In this document: piece after piece, positions 37,573 to 46,930 of the stretch
Layout: every line of letters begins with the position of its first letter
Numbering within the stretch: the first letter of the stretch is position 1
Assembly: GCF_003121405.1 (NCBI RefSeq)
Contig: NZ_QBUY01000031.1
Span: 1 to 64,000 of the forward strand
Reading direction: 5' to 3'
Origin: Paraburkholderia sp. C35
GTDB lineage: Bacteria > Pseudomonadota > Gammaproteobacteria > Burkholderiales > Burkholderiaceae
Length of the DNA stretch: 64,000 nucleotides
The notes under the pieces: generated by a model
Seen by the model: the letters and a program-made list of their open reading frames with translations, nothing else
Told to the model about the DNA's origin: nothing
Database searches by the model: none
Made by a program: the position numbers and the translations under genes

Positions 37573-39291
37573 TCAGGCTGCGGACATAACGCGTCGAACG
37601 TTGTCGTGCGACGCGAGGATGTGCTGTTCCGGTGAAATCGAATCGATGAAAGCGGTCACTTCGGCCGCAATCTCGTCCCGACGTACATACTCCCTACGCC
37701 ATTCAACCAATTCCGCGAGCGTTGCCTTCAACGCCTGCTCGCATTGTTCTTTCTTTTTGGCCGCTTCCTGCGCCAGTCGAATTCTGGCGTTGTCGATTTT
37801 CTTCTTCTCTGCGAAAAACCATCCGATCGAACCAATACCGACGAGGGCGAGGAGCCAGCCTGCGGAGAACGCACAGACCAGCATGAACACACCAAACACG
37901 ACGGCAGCCCATTGCTTGAAACCAAGCTTCAGTTTTGCAAGCGCTGCATCACGCGCCGCGTCCAGGTATGCACCAAGGCTATCCAGCAACTCCGTTTCAT
38001 TCTCGCCGCTACGCGTCGAACCCATCCATCCTTCGATAGACAAAGCAATGCCCCCCGGGACGCGAGCGCGGAAGGACGCAGTCAAGTCATCGTGCGCGTC
38101 ACGAATCCATGCACGCGACAACGCCGTAGCGTAACGCTGCGTTGCACGTGTCGCCTTGCTCAGTTGCGGATTCATCGCTGCGTTCGTCAGCAACTGGGTG
38201 AAACTGACCCGTTCGTCAAGAATTGTGGTCTCTAGTGATTGCCGGCGTTGTGCCGCAACCCGGTCGCCGGATTCTTCGATGACCAGTTGGTTGAGTCGGT
38301 CTTCGCGCCGCAGCGGCAGTTCCTCGTCATCGAAATTGCTGACGAGGGAATCCAGCAGATCGTCAACAGCGGCCTCAATGCTGCGCGCTGGGACAAGCGG
38401 ACCATCGAAAATGCCAACAAAGTGATCGCGAACGACTTCGTGCAGCGCCGCCTCGTTAAGCGAGGCGTTCAGTTCCGTCCACGTCGGACTGAACCTCGAT
38501 AGGTGCGTGTACCGCCCAGCCCGATTCTCATCCGGACGCTTGGTGAGCAGCCCGTCGCTCCACTGCTCGCGTTGTGTCTCTACGAACCCGACCTCGGCAG
38601 CAAGTTCTTCGACCCACGATTCCACGCGGCGCGTACATTGAAGACGAACCTCTCCGCCGAATATGCCGCTGGCCAGTGCATCAACAAGAATCACGCTTTG
38701 CCGGTCAAGGCTCTTCGGATCCTGCATGCCGAAGTACCGGTCTAGCCAGACACGGCAGGCGTTCCCACGTCCGGAGCGACGGCTGATGAGCGCGAAGAAC
38801 AGAGACGTCTTCTCGTCATCACGGCGGATAGCCTCTGCCAATGCACGTTTTGCCAGATCCTGCTGGTCATTCAGCCATGCCGCGAGTGCCACAAGTGCCG
38901 GCGCAAGCCAATAGCGCGGTGCCGACAACATAAGCCCTTCTGTCGCAGACTTGATGGTTTCCGTTCTGACAACATTGACGTCAGCCGCCTGCAGGATGCC
39001 TGTGGCCTGCCGACGAACCTCGGCGTAGTAACCATACGTCGTCTCGAGTTCCTGACGGATCTTGATCTGGCGCGTCTCGGCAAGCGCCAGTTCCTTGGCG
39101 CGCAGGTCTGCCGCGACGAACTGCATAAAAGCCTGCTCAAGCCGGGCCAGTTCGGACCTTGTATCAGCAAGTTCGCCACCGACGCCGGCCACCTGTTTCG
39201 AAACCGTCTCGATGTCACGGTTCAGGCTTCTCAGACTATTGTTGATGTATGTAAGGTCTGCGGCCTGGATAATTCGCTCTGTGGTGCTCAT
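37573..39291 (-). CDS. Large coiled-coil protein with two C-terminal TM helices
   Basis: A 572-residue protein. Residues 1-95 form a coiled coil (INNSLRSLNRDIETVSKQVA, then long Glu/Leu/Arg heptads). The middle is helical without a known motif. Near residues 465-500 two adjacent hydrophobic helices occur (WAAVVFGVFMLVCAFSAGW and LLALVGIGSIGWFFA), followed by another basic coiled coil. ATG 39291 follows AAGGGATG and lies 2 bp beyond the stop of the upstream gene. In the context of a Ycf46-like ATPase it may be the membrane anchor or remodelling substrate. Not recognised beyond this. Confidence 0.65.
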   Translation of the reverse strand: MSTTERIIQAADLTYINNSLRSLNRDIETVSKQVAGVGGELADTRSELARLEQAFMQFVAADLRAKELALAETRQIKIRQELETTYGYYAEVRRQATGILQAADVNVVRTETIKSATEGLMLSAPRYWLAPALVALAAWLNDQQDLAKRALAEAIRRDDEKTSLFFALISRRSGRGNACRVWLDRYFGMQDPKSLDRQSVILVDALASGIFGGEVRLQCTRRVESWVEELAAEVGFVETQREQWSDGLLTKRPDENRAGRYTHLSRFSPTWTELNASLNEAALHEVVRDHFVGIFDGPLVPARSIEAAVDDLLDSLVSNFDDEELPLRREDRLNQLVIEESGDRVAAQRRQSLETTILDERVSFTQLLTNAAMNPQLSKATRATQRYATALSRAWIRDAHDDLTASFRARVPGGIALSIEGWMGSTRSGENETELLDSLGAYLDAARDAALAKLKLGFKQWAAVVFGVFMLVCAFSAGWLLALVGIGSIGWFFAEKKKIDNARIRLAQEAAKKKEQCEQALKATLAELVEWRREYVRRDEIAAEVTAFIDSISPEQHILASHDNVRRVMSAA

Positions 39292-39292
39292 T

Positions 39293-39772
39293 TCATCCCT
39301 TAACGATTGACGTATCGCCACTTGATGTGACGGCAATTACCTTGTCCGCGTAGACTTCTACAAACGCGTATTGCCCGTGCAAAGCCAGAGCCCGGCCTCG
39401 AGTGAGCAAAGGCGGTAATGGCTCGAAGCTCTTGTAGTGTTGAATGATGTTGCCCGTTCGGTCGAGCGTGTGAACCTCATAGGGAGCGCCCAGATAGCAC
39501 CTCGACACGATGCCAATCGGATGCTGGTCAATCGTGACGTCCGGAAACTCTTCGCTTATGGCTGCAACCAGCGCTTCCACTGCCTGCCGGTTATGGACGT
39601 GCCCGCCTGTGTCCAGCTTCCTGATAGCGTCCATATACGCCGCGGAGCGTTTCACACGAAGCCGCACGTTGACCTGGTCCTGAGAGAGCGTTGTTGTTGG
39701 TTGCACAGGTTGCTTCAGCGAAGCAGTCAGGTCTGAACTGGACGTGCCAGGTACCAGGAGCTTTCGAACCAT
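39293..39772 (-). CDS. First gene of the Ycf46 operon (hypothetical)
   Basis: A 159-residue soluble protein, mixed alpha/beta: helix SAAYMDAIRKLDTGG, HNRQAVEALVAAISEEFPDV, then strands including IGIVSRCYLGAPYEVHTLD and a final YAFVEVYADKVIAV. Its last 40 residues look like a small beta domain. Family not recognised. Stop codon TGA is followed after one base by the next ATG, indicating translational coupling. Confidence 0.62.
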   Translation of the reverse strand: MVRKLLVPGTSSSDLTASLKQPVQPTTTLSQDQVNVRLRVKRSAAYMDAIRKLDTGGHVHNRQAVEALVAAISEEFPDVTIDQHPIGIVSRCYLGAPYEVHTLDRTGNIIQHYKSFEPLPPLLTRGRALALHGQYAFVEVYADKVIAVTSSGDTSIVKG

Positions 39773-40687
39773 AGATATTCAGCTAAAAATTAAAATACCC
39801 CTCGACCCGTGACCACGCTTTCCACGTCGGACGGGATACCCTTCCGAACTGATGTAGTAGTTCACCGTGCATGGATCGGGCTACGCTCCCAAGGTAACGG
39901 CAAGCTGATACGAATCTTTAGTGCTCGCTTAATGACTCGCCAACAATCTGCGTAGAAGCAGTTGTCGTCGCGCGCAACATCCGAGCCATGCGCTCAGTGC
40001 GCAGCATGCTCATCCTGGGCGCCCCCTCTCGATAGCGCCAACGCTAACTGGGCCGCGTGGTTCGTCCTGGTTGCATCTATGGCAATGCAGTATTGCAATA
40101 ACGGCAAGACGTCCGACCTTGCACCGCAAAGTCGACGGTTATCCGTTCTGGATGATGCCCGCTAACTCTTCAACACAAACCTTGCCTCGATCTGTAACCG
40201 ATGAAATTGGATCGATCTTTGAGGCATTTCGCATTACTCGTTTCCGCTGTGCCCACGAGCTACAGCACTTCGCAAAATAGTTCGGCAGGCGCGTACAGGT
40301 GTAACGGCTATGGGCTGATAGCCGTTAGCGCGACCGTCCCAATCAACGTCCCTAAAGTTCGGTAGCCAGCGGTCGCATATCCGAATTGATTCGGATGCGG
40401 CACGCGTGCCTTGTTTGCTGCCAGGACTACGCGCCGAACGGGCAAAAAGTGCAGGCACATACAACCCAACCGCACAATATGCTCAGCACTATCAGCGAGC
40501 GATCTTGTTGACAATTCAAATTGAAAACATCCATCTCAATCAATTGATAACAAATTAAATAAATTCGAATTGAAAATTATTAATTGATAACACTAACCCA
40601 CTGATTTAACTAAATATTATTAGTTTGCGTCTGTCACAAAACTAATATATGATCCGGCCCAATCGATTCAGCCATTCAGGAAAGAAG
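39773..40687. other. 915-bp spacer, eroded then strongly AT-rich
   Basis: No supported gene. The first 700 bp have broken open frames of ordinary GC. The last 170 bp (40500-40670) are strongly AT-rich and hold the direct repeats listed separately, forming the upstream region of the 40688 gene. Confidence 0.4.
40513..40591. repeat. Two AT-rich imperfect direct repeats upstream of the 40688 gene
   Basis: TTCAAATTGAAAA followed by AATTGATAAC at 40514-40551 is repeated as TTCGAATTGAAAA followed by AATTGATAAC at about 40564-40591. The exact word AATTGATAAC occurs at 40542-40551 and 40582-40591, 40 bp apart, i.e. on one face of the helix. Likely operator or silencing sites. Confidence 0.5.
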
Positions 40688-41341
40688 ATGAGTAATTTCG
40701 TACCGAATCTCAATATGGATTCGCAACCTAACAGTGACTACGTACCGGTGTACGGCGCCTTGATTGATCGTGCGGGCAAGTTTTCAGAACTCTTTGAGGA
40801 TGCTGCAACGATGCGTCCTGGTACTCCTGTCTTCGCCACTGCAGTTGATCCGGACAGTTTTAAAGCCGCAGCGATTGGGGATTACGACTATCGCTTTCGT
40901 ATCGCGACCGTCGAGAACCTGGGCTGCCACCTGCTGGTATTTTGCATACAGGTGGGAGGTGCTCAGTTCATCTGGCTGGCCGACCCGGCCGATCCGGAAT
41001 TCTGGAAGATGATTGATCAAGCAAAGGCGGAGCAAGGACTCGGCTTCGCCTTTCTATCAGCGGATGGCGCCTGGTTTCAAAAGATGAGCGTTCCGCGTGA
41101 CAAGGCTCCTTATGAGAGACTCCGCGGCAAAAAGGCGAGCGGTATCATGCCGTTTGCTTACGTGGCGATGATGCTAATGCACGACGATGAGCTTGAGAAA
41201 CATTTCGAAGGAATGCTTCCCGGCGTCGAGGTTTCCTACCGGCGCATCTGTGTTCTACTGACCAGCGAGGTCACTAAGGCCGTCGAGTCCATTCCTGGTG
41301 CGGTTATCGAGCGTGCTGCGCCACGCGAGACGGAGAGTTGA
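40688..41341 (+). CDS. Paralogue family member C, divergent (hypothetical)
   Basis: A 217-residue protein with ribosome binding site AGGAAAG before ATG 40688. Its core LLVFCIQVGGAQFIWLADPA followed by DPEFWKMIDQ aligns with the LLMFLLQ...ARLVWLANPAEP..W motif of the proteins at 27481 and 46931, and the C-terminal GMLPGVEVSYRRICVLLTSE matches their GLP...TACL region. More diverged than the other two. No known domain, signal peptide or TM helix. Preceded by a strongly AT-rich region. Confidence 0.65.
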   Translation: MSNFVPNLNMDSQPNSDYVPVYGALIDRAGKFSELFEDAATMRPGTPVFATAVDPDSFKAAAIGDYDYRFRIATVENLGCHLLVFCIQVGGAQFIWLADPADPEFWKMIDQAKAEQGLGFAFLSADGAWFQKMSVPRDKAPYERLRGKKASGIMPFAYVAMMLMHDDELEKHFEGMLPGVEVSYRRICVLLTSEVTKAVESIPGAVIERAAPRETES

Positions 41342-41624
41342 CGGGTTCCCCGTCCATAGCTCTTCCGTGTGGTGCCGGCTAATTCCTCTCGCACTGGTGT
41401 CGGCAGGAACTAGCGAGCGATTATTATCGTAGGTTCGTCCAGCGGCACTCGAATGATGTTCACGCGGGCTAGATGCTCTGTAAATTCCGAACACACAACG
41501 ACTCTTTCCGGACCTGAAGTTACCCGAGAAGTTGTCTCAGTGGAAGCGGGATGCATGTCTCACGAGGCTGATGGAAACGCTAGCGCAGTGATCCAAAACT
41601 ACCTATCACAAGCGAGGATTGTCG

Positions 41625-41658
41625 GATTTGGACAGGATGTCGCAATCCCGTCCAAATC
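41625..41658. repeat. Inverted repeat between convergent genes
   Basis: Arms GATTTGGACAGGAT and ATCCCGTCCAAATC pair over 14 bp with one mismatch around a 6-nt loop. It lies between two convergent genes in a 371-bp spacer that has no other feature, so a terminator-like or protein-binding role is possible, but no T run follows. Confidence 0.45.
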
Positions 41659-41712
41659 TCTTGAGACATGCCCTCAATCAGGCGAACACCGTGGATTCGA
41701 ATCGGTGGTGCG

Positions 41713-42531
41713 CTATTGCCATGACCCTACGTCTGCATCGTTGCCTTCACCGCCAGGTTTACCGTCTGCGCCATAGCTGAACACGTCAATCTCACCGTGC
41801 ACCCCGGGATTCGAATACTGGTAAGCATTGCCCCATGGGTCTTTCGGCAGGCGTTCGAGATACCCGCCCTCCTTCCAGTTGTTCGGCACTGGCTCAGCCG
41901 AAGGCATTTGCACCAGCGCTGCCAACCCCTGAGCCTGCGTAGGATAGCTGCCATTGTCGAGACGATAGAGCTTCAGCGACTGCATGATCGTGCCGATATC
42001 TTGACGCGCTGATATGCGGCGCGTTTCATCCTGACGACTCAAAAAGCCGTTGCTCTGGCTTAAGCCAGCAATGTCGTCAAATGGCGACTTTACGCTATCA
42101 AACGGGTGGAAAATGATCAAAACCACAAAGGCTATTGAGATAGTAGCGACTGAGATCAACTCCTGCGGCGCCAGGGTCTTCAGCCAGAACGAATTTGGCT
42201 TTTTTGCCAAACTATTGGCGAGAGTCTGGTTATGCCAACCCACCTGATACCAAAAAAGCCCAAACGCCAGGAAGGCGTACACACCGAGTGTTATCCAGAC
42301 AGCAATGAACGAGAAATTTCCCTGTTTGATGGATACAGGTATGGAAATCAGAACGGCGAGATGAAACACATAGTGAAAAAACACCATGAGCCAGCGTTTT
42401 GTATACATCTGCTGTGCTGCAAAAGCGCCCAGGAAAAACCACAATATGAAGGCGATGGACTTCTTCTTCACCTGCGCGCTGTACATATTTCTTTGAAAAG
42501 AAATATCTGCGATCGCTTCTTCAATGGACAT
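41713..42531 (-). CDS. TM2-domain / GspG-like pseudopilin C-domain fusion
   Basis: A 272-residue protein joining two unrelated modules. The N-terminal half has the TM2-like KKKSIAFILWFFLGAFAAQQ followed by YTKRW, and further helices to about residue 140, so four membrane segments in all. The C-terminal 100 residues match the globular part of the type II secretion major pseudopilin GspG: ARQDIGTIMQSLKLYRLDNG, YPTQAQGL, then LPKDPWGNAYQYSNPG and DVFSYGADGKPGG. It lacks the prepilin cleavage site and N-terminal pilin helix, and no other secretion genes adjoin it. ATG 42531 follows GGAG. Function unknown; the pseudopilin domain may be displayed outside the membrane. Confidence 0.72.
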   Translation of the reverse strand: MSIEEAIADISFQRNMYSAQVKKKSIAFILWFFLGAFAAQQMYTKRWLMVFFHYVFHLAVLISIPVSIKQGNFSFIAVWITLGVYAFLAFGLFWYQVGWHNQTLANSLAKKPNSFWLKTLAPQELISVATISIAFVVLIIFHPFDSVKSPFDDIAGLSQSNGFLSRQDETRRISARQDIGTIMQSLKLYRLDNGSYPTQAQGLAALVQMPSAEPVPNNWKEGGYLERLPKDPWGNAYQYSNPGVHGEIDVFSYGADGKPGGEGNDADVGSWQ

Positions 42532-42788
42532 CAAATTCTCCGTGCGGGGATTGTTTTCAGTTTTTGAGATCCCGCTAGCGTAGCTAGCGCTTACCCCCTT
42601 AAACGGCAAACACGAGCAAAATCTTTATGGTAGCCACGATGAATATTTTCGCGCAAATGCACACTCGAGCTTTGACTACCCAGCAGCATTTCGTAATGCC
42701 GGTCACGCTACCATAAGCCACGACGCGCCACGAGACATGCGTCAGCAGACCTGTCTCGTGAGGGTCGGTCGGTGAAGACGAAGCCCCG

Positions 42789-43862
42789 CTATCCCCAAAT
42801 GCAGAGAGCAACGACCATAGTGACCAACACGCCGAGGACAGCACCCTCTATAAAAAGCCTGGTTCGCAACTGCTCCCGCAGAGCGACTACTTCGTCCGCC
42901 GATTTTTTCGCCGCGCCTTTCGCCTTAGCGAGTGCGGACCTTGTCGCGGTCAAAGCTTCATTCGCAGCCGTAAGGCTCTCACCAGCGATATCAAGCTCGC
43001 CTTGAAGAGTGGCGACCTTGGTAACAATCCGACTTGCTCCTGATCGCAGGTCAGCGATGTCTTTCTTCAGCTGCGCTGCATCCCTTTCACCCTGCGCGAG
43101 ACGATCATTCCGGTCATTCTTTACAGCCATGACGTTTGCCTCGGCCACCGAAAGTTTTTCCTCAAGCTCGGTAATCATCGTCTCAAGGAATTCTTTCGAA
43201 CGCCGATCGCTGATGACTGTTCCTTCGAGATATCCGTTCTTTTCTAACGTTTTGCAGACCCAATCTATGTGCTCTTCTTCGCGCTCAGCAGTACTGTTAT
43301 TTTCCTGACGATACAAGAAAAAATCTGGCAACGGGATTTCAATAACGGGGATTCCAAGGCCTTGGAGTCGCTTTTGCTTGTCGACCGGTACCTCGTGCTT
43401 GTGGTGAACTTCGATGTATGCTTCCCCTTCCCATCGCATTGCGAGATTCGTCGAAGACGTGAAACGAAGATACGCGTCGGCGGAGTATCTGCCATCATCA
43501 AAGAGAATTTCCTTCTCGGTTGCACCAGCTTGTATTTCAAGCTGGTGTTCGCCCATTCCTATAAGCTTCAACCGGGTTCCGGTCAGCTTCGAAATCGCGT
43601 CCTTGAATAAACGATGCGACAACGATTCTCCCGGACCACCCTTCGATTGATCCGCTTTGTTCTTGTATTTAAAGAATGTCGTTTTATTCTCGAGAACTAC
43701 GTGCTCCATCGGATAGCGGGATCCCGATTTGTGCGGGCTCCAATACGTCTTTCCGAGTGACTTGCCGCCGAACGGTATACGTGCGATCCGCTCCTGGATG
43801 GCGCTGACCCGCTCCGGACCCGTGCTGCTTACATAGGCCCAGGGATGCTCCACTTCTGCCAT
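42789..43862 (-). CDS. CoiA-like nuclease domain, coiled coil and C-terminal membrane anchor
   Basis: A 357-residue protein. Residues 60-185 resemble the CoiA-type PD-(D/E)XK nuclease fold: SLSHRLFKDAI, YSADAYLRF with a candidate Asp, EAYIEVHHKHEV with candidate Glu and Lys, then KQKRLQGLGIPVIEIPL. A long coiled coil (about 220-330) follows, ending in one hydrophobic helix (GAVLGVLVTMVVALCIW) at the extreme C-terminus, so the protein should be tail-anchored with the nuclease in the cytoplasm. Monocistronic. CoiA itself works in competence; here a defence role is an inference. Confidence 0.68.
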   Translation of the reverse strand: MAEVEHPWAYVSSTGPERVSAIQERIARIPFGGKSLGKTYWSPHKSGSRYPMEHVVLENKTTFFKYKNKADQSKGGPGESLSHRLFKDAISKLTGTRLKLIGMGEHQLEIQAGATEKEILFDDGRYSADAYLRFTSSTNLAMRWEGEAYIEVHHKHEVPVDKQKRLQGLGIPVIEIPLPDFFLYRQENNSTAEREEEHIDWVCKTLEKNGYLEGTVISDRRSKEFLETMITELEEKLSVAEANVMAVKNDRNDRLAQGERDAAQLKKDIADLRSGASRIVTKVATLQGELDIAGESLTAANEALTATRSALAKAKGAAKKSADEVVALREQLRTRLFIEGAVLGVLVTMVVALCIWG

Positions 43863-44378
43863 TCATCTGTCCCGTGAGGTTTAGCGCAAAGCTTCACACC
43901 AAACGGATCGTTCATTCGTAGCCTTAGACTTCGCTGCCCTATTGGGTGGCGGCGTTGTCAAACGCTTACTCGTGTGAAGCATTTGCGACTCATTGTCCAA
44001 TTGCAATATCGGCAAAATGAGATAGCGCCTTAACCGTGAAATCGCGCTCGAAACGCCAAAACAGTATTGCAAAATTTGCAACTTCGACCTTAAGCCTCAC
44101 CACGCCGTAACATACGACTGCACATCGTGTCGCTCGTGTGTGCTGTAGCGACGCTGAGTAAGGGGACGAGCGTGAGACACATTTTGAACGCGTGCTTCCC
44201 GGCACTGAGGTCTTGTACAGGCTCACTTGCTTTGTAGACCAACCAAGCTACGAAGCCAGTCAAGTCTCTATAGGGAGCCCGATGGCCTAGCGCCGACGAC
44301 AACATCAGGGGAAGCTCCAGAGTTCCGAACGCGTCGCATCACCGTCCCAATCGGAAGTAAACACGAACTCGACGATGC
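43863..44378. other. 516-bp spacer
   Basis: Only fragmentary open frames. No repeat, promoter or RNA gene recognised. Confidence 0.3.
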
Positions 44379-44657
44379 TCAAGGGAACGTCAGCGCGTCG
44401 TGGGCGATATCAATTCCGTGATGTCGGAGAACTTCTGCGCAAAATGTGACCCAGTCCGCCTCAGTGGTTCGACCGTGCGTGCAATATAGACAATGCGCCG
44501 CATCGCCCATCGCCTCACTTCGATGCACGTCGATACCCCAACGCTTGCTGAAGCGCGCCCAGCACGGTCCGTCTCCGCCATTCAACCAAAGCGTATCTCC
44601 GTTCGCGGAAACGGCAATTTCATATGCAGCCTCTGCGGCCCTCTCCTGAATGCTCAT
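44379..44657 (-). CDS. Small hypothetical protein with Cys/His residues
   Basis: A 92-residue protein, MSIQERAAEAAYEIAVSANG onward. The middle has HRSEAMGDAAHCLYCTHGR, with clustered His and Cys that might hold a metal. It lies 90 bp downstream of the marR gene on the same strand. Family not recognised. Confidence 0.5.
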   Translation of the reverse strand: MSIQERAAEAAYEIAVSANGDTLWLNGGDGPCWARFSKRWGIDVHRSEAMGDAAHCLYCTHGRTTEADWVTFCAEVLRHHGIDIAHDALTFP

Positions 44658-44747
44658 TGCTTATCTTGATTTCGAGTTGACATGCGGTCGAACTGATGAC
44701 CGAAACGGCCGAAGAAACTGGCGCCGGCGGTCAACCCAACATTCAGC

Positions 44748-45215
44748 TTACGGTTGACCAAATGCGACCGCGAATTCGTCGGAGTAAATCTCTGCCAACG
44801 CTCCGCGCAACGCTGCGGCCCGCTTTTCACCATACACATCCTCGAAGCGATTCTGGGCCTTGCGCCACAGACGGTTCGATTCAGCGAGTTTCGCCCGTCC
44901 AGCCGGAGTCAACTCCATGCGGCGACTACGACCATCATCGAGATCTGGTCTCTGAACAAGGTATCCATCGCGCTCTAGTGGCTTAATGTTACGTGCAAGT
45001 GCTGAGCGGTCGAGCACCAGTGAGTGTGCCAGTTCGGTCATGGTCGGGTTACCTGCCCGTTGAACGTTCACCAGGATCGCTCGCTGAGCCACGCTGAGCC
45101 CGCAAGGAGCCAGAACAGAATCGTAGAGCTGCGAGAGTCGCCGTGCTGCCTTGCGCAGTACGGCTCCGTTGCAAACCTGAGAATCTCGTGCATTTGACCG
45201 TGACACTTCAAGCAA
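44748..45215 (-). CDS. MarR-family transcriptional regulator
   Basis: A 155-residue winged-helix regulator of ordinary MarR length. Helix-turn-helix TMTELAHSLVLDRSALARNI at about 58-77, wing with DLDDGRSRRMELTPAGRAKL. MarR proteins repress nearby efflux or stress genes and release DNA on ligand binding. The MATE transporter is encoded divergently 146 bp away, so it is the likely target together with marR itself. The cognate operator in 45216-45361 could not be assigned firmly. Confidence 0.9.
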   Translation of the reverse strand: MLEVSRSNARDSQVCNGAVLRKAARRLSQLYDSVLAPCGLSVAQRAILVNVQRAGNPTMTELAHSLVLDRSALARNIKPLERDGYLVQRPDLDDGRSRRMELTPAGRAKLAESNRLWRKAQNRFEDVYGEKRAAALRGALAEIYSDEFAVAFGQP

Positions 45216-45361
45216 CTCCGTAGACGCAATATTCCGACCCGATATGGTCGGCGCAACAGAATGTTGCTGTCAAGTGTGTTGATTCATGTCCGCACGGGCA
45301 AGTACATTGAGCATGTAAAATTATGTGCATATACCCGCATATCTGATCAGGGAAAGTGTCG

Positions 45362-46747
45362 ATGAGCGCCATTCCTCCGCAAACGGCAGTTCGAGTGCCG
45401 CATCGCTCTCATGCCCGTATCCACGCCATGTTGGAAGCGCCAATCGCGCCCTTGCTCGCGCGGATGGGCTGGTCGAACATGCTCATGATGCTGGCACAAT
45501 CGTCAACTGGCCTTGTAGAGACCTGGTTTCTCGCGAAACTTGGCACCCAGGTGCTGGCTGGGGTAGCTGTGATCATGCCAGTTTTGATGCTGATGCAGAC
45601 CATGTCAGGCGGAGCGATCGGCGGCGGAATTTCGTCATCTGTCGCTCGCACGCTTGGGGCCGGCAACACCGAATTGGCCAATCAGCTTGCCCGCCACGCG
45701 GTGACGTTCAATACCATTGTTGGCACCGTGTTCTCGGCGGCCCTGTTGATATTCGCGAGGCCACTTTTCCACATGCTCGGCGCGAACGGTGCGGCACTCG
45801 AAGCAGCTACCACTTACGGACACATACTCTTTGCCGGGCTGCCGCTGATGTGGGCGATGAACGCTCTTGCGAGTGTTATTCGCGGCACTGGCAACATGAC
45901 GGTCCCCGGGGCAGTGAACTGTGCTGGCGCTGTAATCCTCATTCCAGTATCGCCCTGCCTGATCTTCGGTATCGGTCCGCTGCCGAAACTGGGTGTCGCT
46001 GGCGGAGCATGGGCGCTGGTCGCTTTTTATGCAGTCGGAACCCTTATCCTTGCATCGTACTGTTCGAGCGAACGTAATCCGGCCCGGCTAATGTTGGGTC
46101 CAATACGCTGGGCACCATTGCGAAGCATCCTTGTGGTCGGCATCCCTGCATGCATTAACCCCCTCTTAACGAACGCTCTGATAGCTCTGACGGGCGCAGC
46201 GGTCGGTGCGTACGCCGGAACGGCGGCACTCGCGGGTTATGCAACCGCCGCGCGTCTTGAATATCTGCTAATGCCTATCGGATTTGGCCTGGGAGCACCT
46301 ATGGTCGCATTGGTCGGCGTGAACCTTGGCGCCGGGAAGCCCGAGCGTGCACGCAGCATCGCTCTCACCGGGGCAGCGATGACGTTCGTACTCACCGAAC
46401 TGGTCGGTCTCGTAGCAGCCATATGGCCACACGGATGGCTAAGACTGTTCGGCGCAAATGAACAACTTCTTGAAACGGGTTCGACTTACCTGCGCCTCGT
46501 AGGTCCGTTCTACGGACTCTTTGGCGTGGGCTTCTCCCTGTATCTCGCTGCACAGGGAGCAGGTCGGCTAAAGTGGCCTCTGGGCGCAGGAGCGCTACGC
46601 CTTGCTCTGTTTGCCGGTGCCGGCACGTGTGCGCTACATGTGACGCGCTCGCTCCCGTTATTCTTTTCGTTTGGCGCATTGGCGATGCTTGGGTACGGCA
46701 TCATCAACCTGTGGTCCGTTGCGTCAGGGCGTTGGCTGTGCGACTGA
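45362..46747 (+). CDS. MATE-family multidrug efflux transporter
   Basis: A 461-residue, twelve-helix membrane protein of usual MATE length. It has the family's N-terminal pattern (ARMGWSNMLMMLAQSSTGLV followed by ETWFLAKLG) and GLPLMWAMNALASVIRGTGN, with a repeat of that in the second half (GAPMVALVGVNLGAGKPERA). MATE proteins export cationic drugs using Na+ or H+ gradients. ATG 45362 follows AGGGAAA. Divergent from the MarR gene, which probably controls it. Confidence 0.9.
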   Translation: MSAIPPQTAVRVPHRSHARIHAMLEAPIAPLLARMGWSNMLMMLAQSSTGLVETWFLAKLGTQVLAGVAVIMPVLMLMQTMSGGAIGGGISSSVARTLGAGNTELANQLARHAVTFNTIVGTVFSAALLIFARPLFHMLGANGAALEAATTYGHILFAGLPLMWAMNALASVIRGTGNMTVPGAVNCAGAVILIPVSPCLIFGIGPLPKLGVAGGAWALVAFYAVGTLILASYCSSERNPARLMLGPIRWAPLRSILVVGIPACINPLLTNALIALTGAAVGAYAGTAALAGYATAARLEYLLMPIGFGLGAPMVALVGVNLGAGKPERARSIALTGAAMTFVLTELVGLVAAIWPHGWLRLFGANEQLLETGSTYLRLVGPFYGLFGVGFSLYLAAQGAGRLKWPLGAGALRLALFAGAGTCALHVTRSLPLFFSFGALAMLGYGIINLWSVASGRWLCD

Positions 46748-46850
46748 ACTTCACCTATCACAACCTCGTCCACGACAGGTTTTGGTGCAACGTTTTGGGA
46801 TTTTGCCATCTTCTCTGAACGACCTACGCGATAGCAAGATATCCTTAATG

Positions 46851-46879
46851 GAATGCCGAACATTCAAGGCTCGGCATTC
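46851..46879. terminator. Terminator-like hairpin between convergent genes
   Basis: GAATGCCGA and TCGGCATTC pair over 9 bp around an 11-nt loop, between the MATE gene and the convergent 46931 gene. Only a short T tract follows, so efficiency is uncertain. Confidence 0.4.
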
Positions 46880-46930
46880 TTCCACACCATTGCCAGATAT
46901 CAACCGCGTGAACGCCTTCGTGTCGTGTCC

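Noticed and set aside
41713..42531. Type II secretion pseudopilin GspG
   Set aside because: No prepilin cleavage site or N-terminal pilin helix, and no other secretion genes nearby.
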